The position numbers and the translations under genes are program-made. Under the pieces are notes generated by a model. It was given only the letters and a program-made list of their open reading frames with translations. It was not told the DNA's origin and did not search any database. A stretch of 41,246 nt of DNA, taken from positions 1 through 41,246 of the forward strand of contig JAFZAZ010000006.1 in NCBI GenBank assembly GCA_017561985.1, read 5' to 3'. This stretch comes from Lachnospiraceae bacterium. GTDB lineage: Bacteria > Bacillota_A > Clostridia > Lachnospirales > Lachnospiraceae. Positions 32,995-41,246 of this stretch are shown here, in pieces. Positions within the stretch are counted from its first letter, which is position 1, and every line of letters starts with the position of its first letter.

Positions 32995-33387
32995 TTGTTC
33001 AGGCAATTTCGTGGATAACCGGTGAATTACTGTTGATAACATGTGAAGAAGTTGTGTTTTTCCTACATTTTTCGGTTGATAGGGTTTTGAATTGTACGTT
33101 TATAACCCAAGATTCCGTCGGATAGCGGTTTTTGAGTTTTGAAAGGTGAAATAAACATCATTTTCCGAATGCTTCGTTTTATCCACAACCACCCACTCTT
33201 ATCCACGTGTTAACGACACCCGGTTTTGGATTTGAATATCCTTGTTTTACTAAGGCTCGGATGGCTTATGAACAAATCCACGCCCCCTACTACTAAGACT
33301 ATTCATTTAAATATTTTATATTCATCATCATAAATGCCTTCGGCGTGGCTTAACGCAATCTCAACAAAAAGAAAGGAACTCTGCGGT
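32995..33387. other. oriC: Replication origin oriC (dnaA-dnaN intergenic)
   Basis: A 393-bp gap with DnaA-box matches in two orientations: CGTGGATAA (33010-33018, 8/9) and TGTTGATAA (33031-33039, 8/9) on the minus strand; TTATCCACA (33179-33187, perfect) and TTATCCACG (33199-33207, 8/9) on the plus strand. At the dnaN side there is a box-like AAATCCACG (33274-33282), a C-rich block, TAC/CTA triplets and an AT-rich stretch to about 33335. Gene orientation flips around this region. Together these make it the origin. Confidence 0.88.
33274..33335 (+). promoter_or_regulatory. Candidate origin unwinding module (DnaA box, GC block, DnaA-trios, AT-rich DUE)
   Basis: AAATCCACG (33274-33282), then CCCCC, then TACTACTAAGACTAT (33288-33302), whose complement reads repeated 3'-GAT-5' triplets as in B. 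subtilis DnaA-trios. An almost pure AT tract (33303-33320) follows. The order matches the basal unwinding system known in B. subtilis. Confidence 0.6.
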
Positions 33388-34494
33388 ATGGAAATTATCT
33401 GCAATCAGACACAATTGATCGGTGCTCTCAACACCGTTTTGAAAGCGGTCTCCTCGAAGACCTCGTATCCCATTCTGGAATGTATCCTGATCGAGACGGA
33501 GGATGATTCGATCCGACTCACCGCGAACGACAACGATCTCTGCATCGAGACGAAAATCCCTGCTACGGTCAACCGTGTCGGTCGCATTGCGCTGAACGCG
33601 CGCATGTTTGCAGATCTGGTCCGCAAGCTTCCTCCGAACGATGTTGTCATCAGTACGGACGACACGTACGCAACTTCCATCGTGTGCGGCAAGGCTCGTC
33701 TTGCGCTTCGTGGTCTCTCCGGCGAGGAGTTCCCGAAGCCTCTCACGTATGACAATTCCAATCCGGTTGTCATCAGCCAGTTCACACTCAAGGAGATCAT
33801 CCGCCAGACGATCTTCGCGATCTCGGTAAATGAGTCGTCCCGCGTGATGACCGGTGAGTATTTTGAGATTGACGGCAATCATCTTCGCGTTACGGCGCTC
33901 GACGGTTTCCGTGTCAGTATCCGCAACGTTGAGCTTCGCGGCGTCTATGACAAGCACAATGTGATTGTTCCCGGCAAGACGCTCGGTGAGATCGGCAAGA
34001 TCCTCTCCGGCGAGATGGACAAGGATGTTCGCATCTGCTTCGACGACCGCAATATCATTTTCGAATTCGAGGACACGGTTGTTCACTCCCGTTTGATCGA
34101 CGGCAAATACTTTGTCATTGACTCGATGATCAACGCAGAGTGCGACACGAAGGTTACGCTCAACAAGCGTGAGCTGATCGACTGTATCGACCGCGCGAGC
34201 CTGTTCGTCAAGGAGACCGACAAGAAGCCGGTGATCGTTGAGATTTTCGAAAACTATATTTCCATCAGCATCAATTCGCAGTACGGCGGTATGAACGAGG
34301 ACATCACAGCAGAGCGCGAGGGTAACGACCTTCGCATCGGTTTCACGCCGAAGTTCCTGCTGGATATCCTTCGCGTGATCGACGACGACACGGTGACGTT
34401 GTATCTTCGCAATCCGAAGAATCCCTGCTTCATCCGTGCCAACGATGATTCGTACATCTACATGCTGCTTCCGGTAAATATCGGTACGCATTGA
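33388..34494 (+). CDS. dnaN: DNA polymerase III beta sliding clamp
   Basis: Ring-shaped processivity clamp of the replisome. The 368-residue protein starts MEIICNQTQLIGALNTVLKAVSSKTSYPILECILIE and contains three clamp domains. It ends FIRANDDSYIYMLLPVNI, the family's C-terminus (YxLMPxRL-like) in variant form. AAAGGA lies about 11 nt before the ATG at 33388; an upstream in-frame ATG at 33334 is within the AT-rich origin and is rejected. Followed by yaaA and recF in the standard order. Confidence 0.97.
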   Translation: MEIICNQTQLIGALNTVLKAVSSKTSYPILECILIETEDDSIRLTANDNDLCIETKIPATVNRVGRIALNARMFADLVRKLPPNDVVISTDDTYATSIVCGKARLALRGLSGEEFPKPLTYDNSNPVVISQFTLKEIIRQTIFAISVNESSRVMTGEYFEIDGNHLRVTALDGFRVSIRNVELRGVYDKHNVIVPGKTLGEIGKILSGEMDKDVRICFDDRNIIFEFEDTVVHSRLIDGKYFVIDSMINAECDTKVTLNKRELIDCIDRASLFVKETDKKPVIVEIFENYISISINSQYGGMNEDITAEREGNDLRIGFTPKFLLDILRVIDDDTVTLYLRNPKNPCFIRANDDSYIYMLLPVNIGTH

Positions 34495-34510
34495 GAGGAA
34501 AGTGATCTTC

Positions 34511-34735
34511 ATGACAGAAATAACCATCAGAGATGAATTTATCAAGCTCGGCCAGGCGATGAAGCTCGCCGGTGCCGTGGAGTCCGGCGCGGATGCGAAG
34601 GACGTTATCACGGACGGTAAGGTTAAGGTCAACGGGGAGGTTGACACGCGGCGCGGCCGCAAGTTGTACTCCGGTGACAAATTCGAATATCAGGGCAAGG
34701 AGTATTCGGTCGCTTCGCGACAGGATCGGAGTTAA
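34511..34735 (+). CDS. yaaA: S4-domain RNA-binding protein YaaA
   Basis: A 74-residue protein, MTEITIRDEFIKLGQAMKLAGAVESGADAKDVI..., with the S4 fold signature FIKLGQ-LKLAG-V-SG--AK--I--G-V-VNGEV--RRGRKL--GD. It is the usual partner between dnaN and recF in Firmicutes. An in-frame GTG three codons upstream is possible, but GAGG at about 34495 sits better for the ATG. Its TAA stop is directly followed by the recF ATG, so the two are coupled. Confidence 0.93.
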   Translation: MTEITIRDEFIKLGQAMKLAGAVESGADAKDVITDGKVKVNGEVDTRRGRKLYSGDKFEYQGKEYSVASRQDRS

Positions 34736-35842
34736 ATGCTGATTCGCAGGATACAACTGAAGAATTTCAGAAACTATGAGTCGCTGGCACTCTCATTTTC
34801 CGACGGAGTGAATTTCTTATACGGCGACAACGCACAGGGCAAGACCAACCTGCTCGAAGCGATCTTCCTGTCGGCGACCACGCGGACGTTTCGCGGATCC
34901 AAGGACAAGGAGCTGATCCGGTTCGGCAGTGAGGATTCCACCATCGGCACGAAGATCATCAGCAAGGGCACGCCTTACATTGTGCAGATGACGCTTCGCA
35001 AGAGCAAGCCGAAGTGTGTCACGGTCGATGAGATCCCGATCCACCGCAGTGCGGAGCTTATGGGGCTTCTTCATGTGGTGGCATTTTGCCCGGATGATAT
35101 GGCTATGATGAAGGCGGGTCCCTCGGAGCGGCGGCGTTTCCTCGATATGGAGCTCTGCCAGATGGATCCAATCTACTGCAGCAACCTGATCAATTACAAC
35201 AAGGTTTTGCTGCAGCGCAACAATCTTTTGAAACAGATCGGAGCATCACCGTCCCTGCGGGACACGGTCAGCGTGTGGGATGACCAGCTGGTGCAATACG
35301 GCTCGGCGGTGATCCGGAGAAGACGGCAGTTCATCGAGGAACTGAAGCCGATCGTCAGCAAGAAGCATGCATACTTAAGCGGTGAGTGCGAGGAACTCTC
35401 CATCGAGTACGCGCCGAGCGTTACGGAGGACGCGTACTCGGAGAAGCTGCAGAGGGATTTTGAGCACGATCTCTTCGCCAAGGCGACGGGCACCGGCCCG
35501 CACCGCGACGACATGGAGGTCTCGGTTGACGGACGCAGCGTGCGTTTGTACGGCTCGCAGGGTCAGCAGCGGACGGCTGCTCTCTCACTCAAGCTTGCGG
35601 AGATCGAGATCGCGCGCGAACGCATGGGCGAGGCGCCGGTGTTGCTTCTCGATGATGTGCTCTCGGAGTTGGACCGCAAGCGGCAAATGCAATTACTCTC
35701 GGAGATCAACGGCCTGCAGACCGTCATCACCTGCACCGGTATGGAGGAGTTTGTACAGATGCGCTCCCCCACCGATCGCGTGTACTACGTGACCAACGGC
35801 ACGGTGGAATTGATGTCGGGCTCGGCCGATACAGAGGAATAA
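34736..35842 (+). CDS. recF: DNA repair ATPase RecF
   Basis: SMC-like ATPase that helps load RecA at gaps. The 368-residue protein has N-terminal LIRRIQLKNFRNY, Walker A GDNAQGKT (30-37), the family's FCPDDMAMMKAGPSERRRFLD block, TGTGPHRDD, the ABC signature YGSQGQQRTAALSLKLAEIE and Walker B PVLLLDDVLSELD. All are intact. Starts immediately after yaaA; gyrB follows 39 bp later. Confidence 0.97.
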   Translation: MLIRRIQLKNFRNYESLALSFSDGVNFLYGDNAQGKTNLLEAIFLSATTRTFRGSKDKELIRFGSEDSTIGTKIISKGTPYIVQMTLRKSKPKCVTVDEIPIHRSAELMGLLHVVAFCPDDMAMMKAGPSERRRFLDMELCQMDPIYCSNLINYNKVLLQRNNLLKQIGASPSLRDTVSVWDDQLVQYGSAVIRRRRQFIEELKPIVSKKHAYLSGECEELSIEYAPSVTEDAYSEKLQRDFEHDLFAKATGTGPHRDDMEVSVDGRSVRLYGSQGQQRTAALSLKLAEIEIARERMGEAPVLLLDDVLSELDRKRQMQLLSEINGLQTVITCTGMEEFVQMRSPTDRVYYVTNGTVELMSGSADTEE

Positions 35843-37804
<1,962 letters not shown>

Positions 37805-38047
37805 GGTAACTGTTCCGAACGACCTCGGAAGCGGGCCGCACGATGGGAAAGCGAGCTTTCCCAATCGGGTGGCACGAATTCCGAGAAGCGGACGGTAACG
37901 CAGTTGCCGCCCGCGCACATGAGCAAAAAAACGATTCCCCTGTAATTGTTCAATATCGTTTTTTTGCGAATGGTTCGGAACGATCGCAAGAGTACATTTT
38001 GCGAATGGTTCCGAAAGGCTTAGAAATAACAAAAACGAGGATATGAC
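37805..38047. promoter_or_regulatory. Structured gyrB-gyrA spacer
   Basis: A 243-bp gap dense in inverted repeats: GTTCCGAAC (37810-37818) with GTTCGGAAC (37973-37981); GGGAAAG/CTTTCCC around 37854; GCAAAAAAACGAT (37923-37935) with its perfect 13-bp complement (37955-37967). There is also a direct repeat of TTTTGCGAATGGTTC (37962 and 37997). The 13-bp stem has its own U-rich 3' side and could act as a terminator or processing site. Confidence 0.65.
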
Positions 38048-40657
38048 ATGGACGATTTGACTATCATGGATGAGCACATTTTCGATAAGGTCGATGACGT
38101 TGATCTGAAGAAAATGATGGAGAAATCCTTTGTGGAGTACGCGATGTCGGTTATCGCTTCGCGTGCCCTTCCCGATGTTCGCGACGGTTTGAAGCCGGTG
38201 CAGAGACGTATCCTGCACGCGATGAACGAGCTGAACAACGGTCCGGACAAGCCGCATCGTAAGTGCGCGCGTATCGTCGGTGATACGATGGGTAAATACC
38301 ATCCGCACGGCGACAGTTCCATTTACGGCGCGTTGGTTTGCCTCGCGCAGGACTGGAACACCCGCTACCCGCTCGTGGACGGTCACGGTAACTTCGGTTC
38401 CGTGGACGGCGACGGCGCGGCTGCCATGCGATACACCGAGGCGCGTCTCTCGAAGATTTCCGTGGAAATGCTCGCGGACATCAACAAGGACACCGTCGAT
38501 ATGCTGCCGAACTTCGACGACACCGAGAAGGAGCCGGCGGTTCTGCCCGCACGCTACCCGAACCTTCTGGTGAACGGTACGACCGGTATCGCCGTCGGTA
38601 TGGCGACCAACATCCCGCCGCACAACCTCCGCGAGACGATCGACGCGGTTGTGCGCATCATCGATAACAAGATCGAGGGCGAAGAGACGACGATCGAGGA
38701 ACTCATGTCCATCATTAAGGGACCCGATTTTCCGACCGGAGCGCAGATCCTCGGAACGCGCGGCATTGAGGAGGCATATCGCACCGGCCGCGGCAAGATC
38801 CGCGTGCGTGCGGTCTCCACGATCGAGCCGATGGACAACGGCAAGCATCGCATCATCGTCACCGAACTGCCCTATCTTGTCAATAAGGCCCGCCTGATTG
38901 AGAAGATCGCCGAGCTGCACAAGGACAAGAAGGTCGACGGCATCACGGATCTCCGCGATGAGTCCGACCAGAAGGGTATGCGCGTCGTGATCGAGCTCAA
39001 GAAGGAAGCCAATCCGACCGTTGTACTCAACCATCTCTACAAGCACACGCAGCTGCAGGATACGTTCGGCGTGATCATGCTGGCTCTCGTGAACAACGAG
39101 CCGAAGGTGCTGAACCTTCTGCAAATGCTCAACTATTATCTCCTGCATCAGGAAGAAGTCGTCACCCGCCGCACCAAATACGACCTCAACAAGGCCGAGG
39201 AGCGCGAGCACATCATGGAGGCGCTTCTTAAGGCGCTCGACTTCATCGATGAGGTCATTCAGATCATCCGCTCTTCGAAGACGACGGCTGAGGCCAAGCA
39301 GCGGTTGATGGATCGCTTCGAGTTTGACGACGTTCAGGCACAGGCGATCGTGGATATGCGTCTCCGCCAGTTGACCGGCTTGGAGCGCAGCAAGCTGGAG
39401 GAGGAATTTGCCGCACTCGAGGCGCGCATCGCCGAGTACCGCAAGATCCTCTCCGACGAGAAGGAGCTTCTCTCCGTCATCAAGACCGAGATCATCGCGA
39501 TCCGCGACCGTTACGGCGACGACCGCCGCACGTCGATCGGATTTGACGAGTCCGACTTCAACGCGGAGGATCTCATCCCTGACGACGCTACCATCATCGC
39601 GATGTCCCGCAAGGGTTACATCAAGCGCATGAGCCCCGAGGCGTTCCGCACGCAGAACCGCGGCGGCAAGGGCATCAAGGGCATGCAGACCATCGAAGAG
39701 GATTTCATTGAGCGTCTTCTCATGACGACGAACCACCACAATCTCCTCTTCTTCACGAACCTCGGGCGCGTATACCGCCTGAAGGCATACGAGATCCCGG
39801 AGGCATCGCGCACCGCGCGCGGCACGGCAGTGATCAACCTGATCCAGCTGATGCCGGGTGAGAGCGTGACGGCGATGATCCCTGTCCGCGACATGGGCGA
39901 GGACGGCTACCTGTTCATGGCGACGAAGCGAGGCATCATCAAGAAGACGAAGCTCGCGGCATTTGCCAACATCCGTAAGGTCGGCATCATCGCGATCTCG
40001 CTCCGCGAGGACGACCAGCTGATCGACGTGAAGGTCACGAACGACACGACGGAGCTGATGCTGATCACCAAGCAGGGTGCGGCAGTCCGCTTCCGCGAGA
40101 GCGACGTCCGTGCGACCGGCCGCAACGGTATGGGCGTGTACGGTATGCGACTCGCCGAGGATGACGACATCGTCTCGATGATCGACACCTCCGAGGCAGA
40201 GCACGTTCTCTTCATTTCGGAAAATGGTTACGGCAAGCGCACGGCTCCCGAGGAGTTTGCACTGCACCACCGCGGCGGCAAGGGGATGCGCTGCTACAAG
40301 ATCGTCGACAAGTCCGGTCCGCTCGTCGGAGCGCGCATGGTCGATGACACCGATGAGGTTATCATGATCACGAACGAGGGAATCCTGATCCGGATCCCCG
40401 TAAGTTCGATCAGCATTCTCGGACGTTCGACATCCGGCGTCAAATGCATGAACATCGACGCCGAGAGCGATATCCGCGTTGCCAATTTTGCGAAGGTGTG
40501 CGAGACGGCGGCATACGAGATCCCCGGTCTGAGTGACGGAACCGAAGGCTTGGAGGAAGACGCGGAGTCGGAGGACACCGCAGATACGGAAGGTTCGGCG
40601 GAGGTTGAAGGCGCTGCGGATGCGGCTGCTGAAGAGACGCCGGGCGAGACGGAGTAA
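38048..40657 (+). CDS. gyrA: DNA gyrase subunit A
   Basis: Cleaves and rejoins DNA in the gyrase A2B2 complex. The 869-residue protein has the breakage-reunion domain with [23 protein letters not shown], the [20 protein letters not shown] and catalytic Tyr129 in [10 protein letters not shown] coiled-coil gate and the beta-pinwheel C-terminal domain with GyrA-box QNRGGKG (canonical QRRGGKG) follow. Ser90 matches E. coli Ser83. The position of E. coli Asp87 is Gly94, where an acidic residue is usual. An acidic Glu/Asp/Ala tail of about 37 residues ends the protein. GAGG precedes the ATG. It follows gyrB after a structured spacer. Confidence 0.98.
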   Translation: MDDLTIMDEHIFDKVDDVDLKKMMEKSFVEYAMSVIASRALPDVRDGLKPVQRRILHAMNELNNGPDKPHRKCARIVGDTMGKYHPHGDSSIYGALVCLAQDWNTRYPLVDGHGNFGSVDGDGAAAMRYTEARLSKISVEMLADINKDTVDMLPNFDDTEKEPAVLPARYPNLLVNGTTGIAVGMATNIPPHNLRETIDAVVRIIDNKIEGEETTIEELMSIIKGPDFPTGAQILGTRGIEEAYRTGRGKIRVRAVSTIEPMDNGKHRIIVTELPYLVNKARLIEKIAELHKDKKVDGITDLRDESDQKGMRVVIELKKEANPTVVLNHLYKHTQLQDTFGVIMLALVNNEPKVLNLLQMLNYYLLHQEEVVTRRTKYDLNKAEEREHIMEALLKALDFIDEVIQIIRSSKTTAEAKQRLMDRFEFDDVQAQAIVDMRLRQLTGLERSKLEEEFAALEARIAEYRKILSDEKELLSVIKTEIIAIRDRYGDDRRTSIGFDESDFNAEDLIPDDATIIAMSRKGYIKRMSPEAFRTQNRGGKGIKGMQTIEEDFIERLLMTTNHHNLLFFTNLGRVYRLKAYEIPEASRTARGTAVINLIQLMPGESVTAMIPVRDMGEDGYLFMATKRGIIKKTKLAAFANIRKVGIIAISLREDDQLIDVKVTNDTTELMLITKQGAAVRFRESDVRATGRNGMGVYGMRLAEDDDIVSMIDTSEAEHVLFISENGYGKRTAPEEFALHHRGGKGMRCYKIVDKSGPLVGARMVDDTDEVIMITNEGILIRIPVSSISILGRSTSGVKCMNIDAESDIRVANFAKVCETAAYEIPGLSDGTEGLEEDAESEDTADTEGSAEVEGAADAAAEETPGETE

Positions 40658-40722
40658 CGGAATAGCCGTGGACTCCCACTGATTCAGAGAAGTACCCTTG
40701 CGAAAATAGTACACAGTGATGA

Positions 40723-40754
40723 AGCTGTCAGCGGGTCCCCGCCGACAGCTTTTT
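40723..40754 (+). terminator. Terminator after gyrA
   Basis: Stem AGCTGTC (40723-40729) with GACAGCT (40744-40750), extended inward by GCGGG/CCCGC after one mismatch, then TTTT. It closes the dnaA-gyrA cluster. Confidence 0.9.
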
Positions 40755-40815
40755 CACGTCTTCGGGAAGGATCGCCAAACCCGTTATATTTGCGGAAAAT
40801 AGTTGAAATATAGGC

Positions 40816-40844
40816 TTGACAAAGAAAGAGCCCTTTGCTATATT
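40816..40844 (+). promoter_or_regulatory. Promoter of tRNA-Ser
   Basis: TTGACA (40816-40821), 17-bp spacer, TATATT (40839-40844); the tRNA begins about 106 bp downstream. The same -35, spacer length and -10 as the tRNA-Lys promoter. The leader contains a hairpin (GCACC..GGTGC, about 40851-40872). Confidence 0.85.
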
Positions 40845-40949
40845 TATTGATGCACCACCTTTTCAGGAGGTGCGGAATTTCTGTATTGCGACGATGCGTT
40901 ACGCGAAGGAATTCGCAGCAAAACAGCATTTTTGACAGGGATTCAGCTC

Positions 40950-41037
40950 GGAGAAATACTCAAGAGGCTGAAGAGGCGCCCCTGCTAAGGGTGTAGGTCG
41001 CTCACGCGGCGCGAGGGTTCAAATCCCTCTTTCTCCG
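40950..41037 (+). tRNA. tRNA-Ser (anticodon GCT)
   Basis: An 88-nt class II tRNA: acceptor GGAGAAA with TTTCTCC, D-arm CTCAAGAGGCTGAAGAG, anticodon loop with GCT at 40984-40986 reading AGC/AGU, long variable arm, and T-arm GAGGGTTCAAATCCCTC. CCA is not encoded. Confidence 0.96.
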
Positions 41038-41074
41038 CTCAAATTTTTCTTTTGAAAGATTTGAAAAAAAGTTG

Positions 41075-41103
41075 TTGACAGACGCGGATGCTTGTGTTAT
41101 TCT
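41075..41103 (+). promoter_or_regulatory. Strong promoter, probably of an rRNA operon
   Basis: TTGACA (41075-41080), 17-bp spacer, TATTCT (41098-41103). It fires toward the right window edge. Confidence 0.72.
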
Positions 41104-41246
41104 AATCAAGCTGTCGCGAAAGACAGCAACAGAACCTTGAAAACCGAACAGTGAAACAACCTTGAAATTCGTTTTGAAGTTTCTGGCAACAGAAGCGAAC
41201 TTTCACAATGTAAATTTCAGGATACAAAGGCTTTTTAAAGAAGCCA
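41104..41246 (+). ncRNA. Probable rRNA operon leader (16S not reached)
   Basis: No coding frame. The string GAACCTTGAAAACCGAACAG resembles the leader and spacer sequences flanking 16S rRNA in Clostridia, which carry anti-termination and processing signals. The 16S gene itself would start beyond the window. This is a recognition from memory, not proven by the bases shown. Confidence 0.5.

Noticed and set aside
31753..34680. Two long antisense frames over dnaA and dnaN
   Set aside because: Shadows of dnaA and dnaN; translations show repetitive Val/Leu/Asp/Arg composition and no family resemblance.
41040..41063. Hairpin after tRNA-Ser considered as a terminator
   Set aside because: The stem (CAAATTTTTC with GAAAGATTTG) is followed by A residues, not U, on the plus strand, so it does not read as a terminator for the tRNA.

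Overview
This 41.2 kb window is chromosomal DNA around the replication origin of a moderately GC-rich (about 55-57% by eye) low-GC-type Gram-positive relative, most likely a member of the Clostridia. The evidence is gene order and signals. rpmH-rnpA-yidD-yidC-jag-mnmE-mnmG-rsmG-parA-parB-DUF4446 runs leftward and dnaA-dnaN-yaaA-recF-gyrB-gyrA runs rightward from oriC. There are two perfect Firmicutes-type parS sites, a Trp T-box leader, a Gram-positive LexA box, a RicT (YaaT) protein and a divergent XRE regulator.

Layout. 1-3160: start of a tryptophan operon on the minus strand (trpE, trpG, then after a 416-bp gap the 5' part of trpD), preceded by a consensus promoter and a T-box with a UGG specifier. 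3214-3574: small divergent XRE gene. 3599-6233: glycosyltransferase and polyprenyl-phosphate sugar transferase for a surface glycan. 6253-10875: rsmI, a TrmN6-like methyltransferase, ricT, holB and a guanylate-kinase-like gene on the minus strand. 11043-13240: trmB, tRNA-Lys and a CDF metal exporter on the plus strand. 13486-15871: a small coiled-coil protein, an SDR oxidoreductase and a membrane protein of unknown role. 16002-20117: sbcD-sbcC under a promoter with a LexA box. 20265-20415: tRNA-Arg. 20770-30936: the leftward origin-proximal cluster for chromosome partition, tRNA and rRNA modification, membrane-protein insertion and L34/RNase P. 30907-31172: a large nested inverted-repeat element. 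31493-40754: dnaA, oriC, dnaN, yaaA, recF, gyrB, gyrA. 40816-41246: tRNA-Ser and a promoter and leader that look like the start of an rRNA operon lying beyond the window.

How it works together. DnaA acts at the dnaA-dnaN gap, which has four DnaA-box-like sites and a B. subtilis-like unwinding module. ParA/ParB act on the parS sites inside parB and between rsmG and mnmG. Gyrase and RecF serve the same replication neighbourhood. Transcription points away from oriC on both sides for nearly all core genes.

The least explained signals are: (i) an octamer, CGGAAAAT, found 26 times by hand count where about one is expected; (ii) a family of cruciform intergenic elements that share a conserved apical loop although their stems differ; (iii) a Gly/Arg/Tyr-rich tail on the RNA-binding protein Jag/KhpB; (iv) a hairpin between the strong ribosome binding site and the start codon of mnmE. 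No CRISPR array, prophage, transposase gene or defence system was seen.
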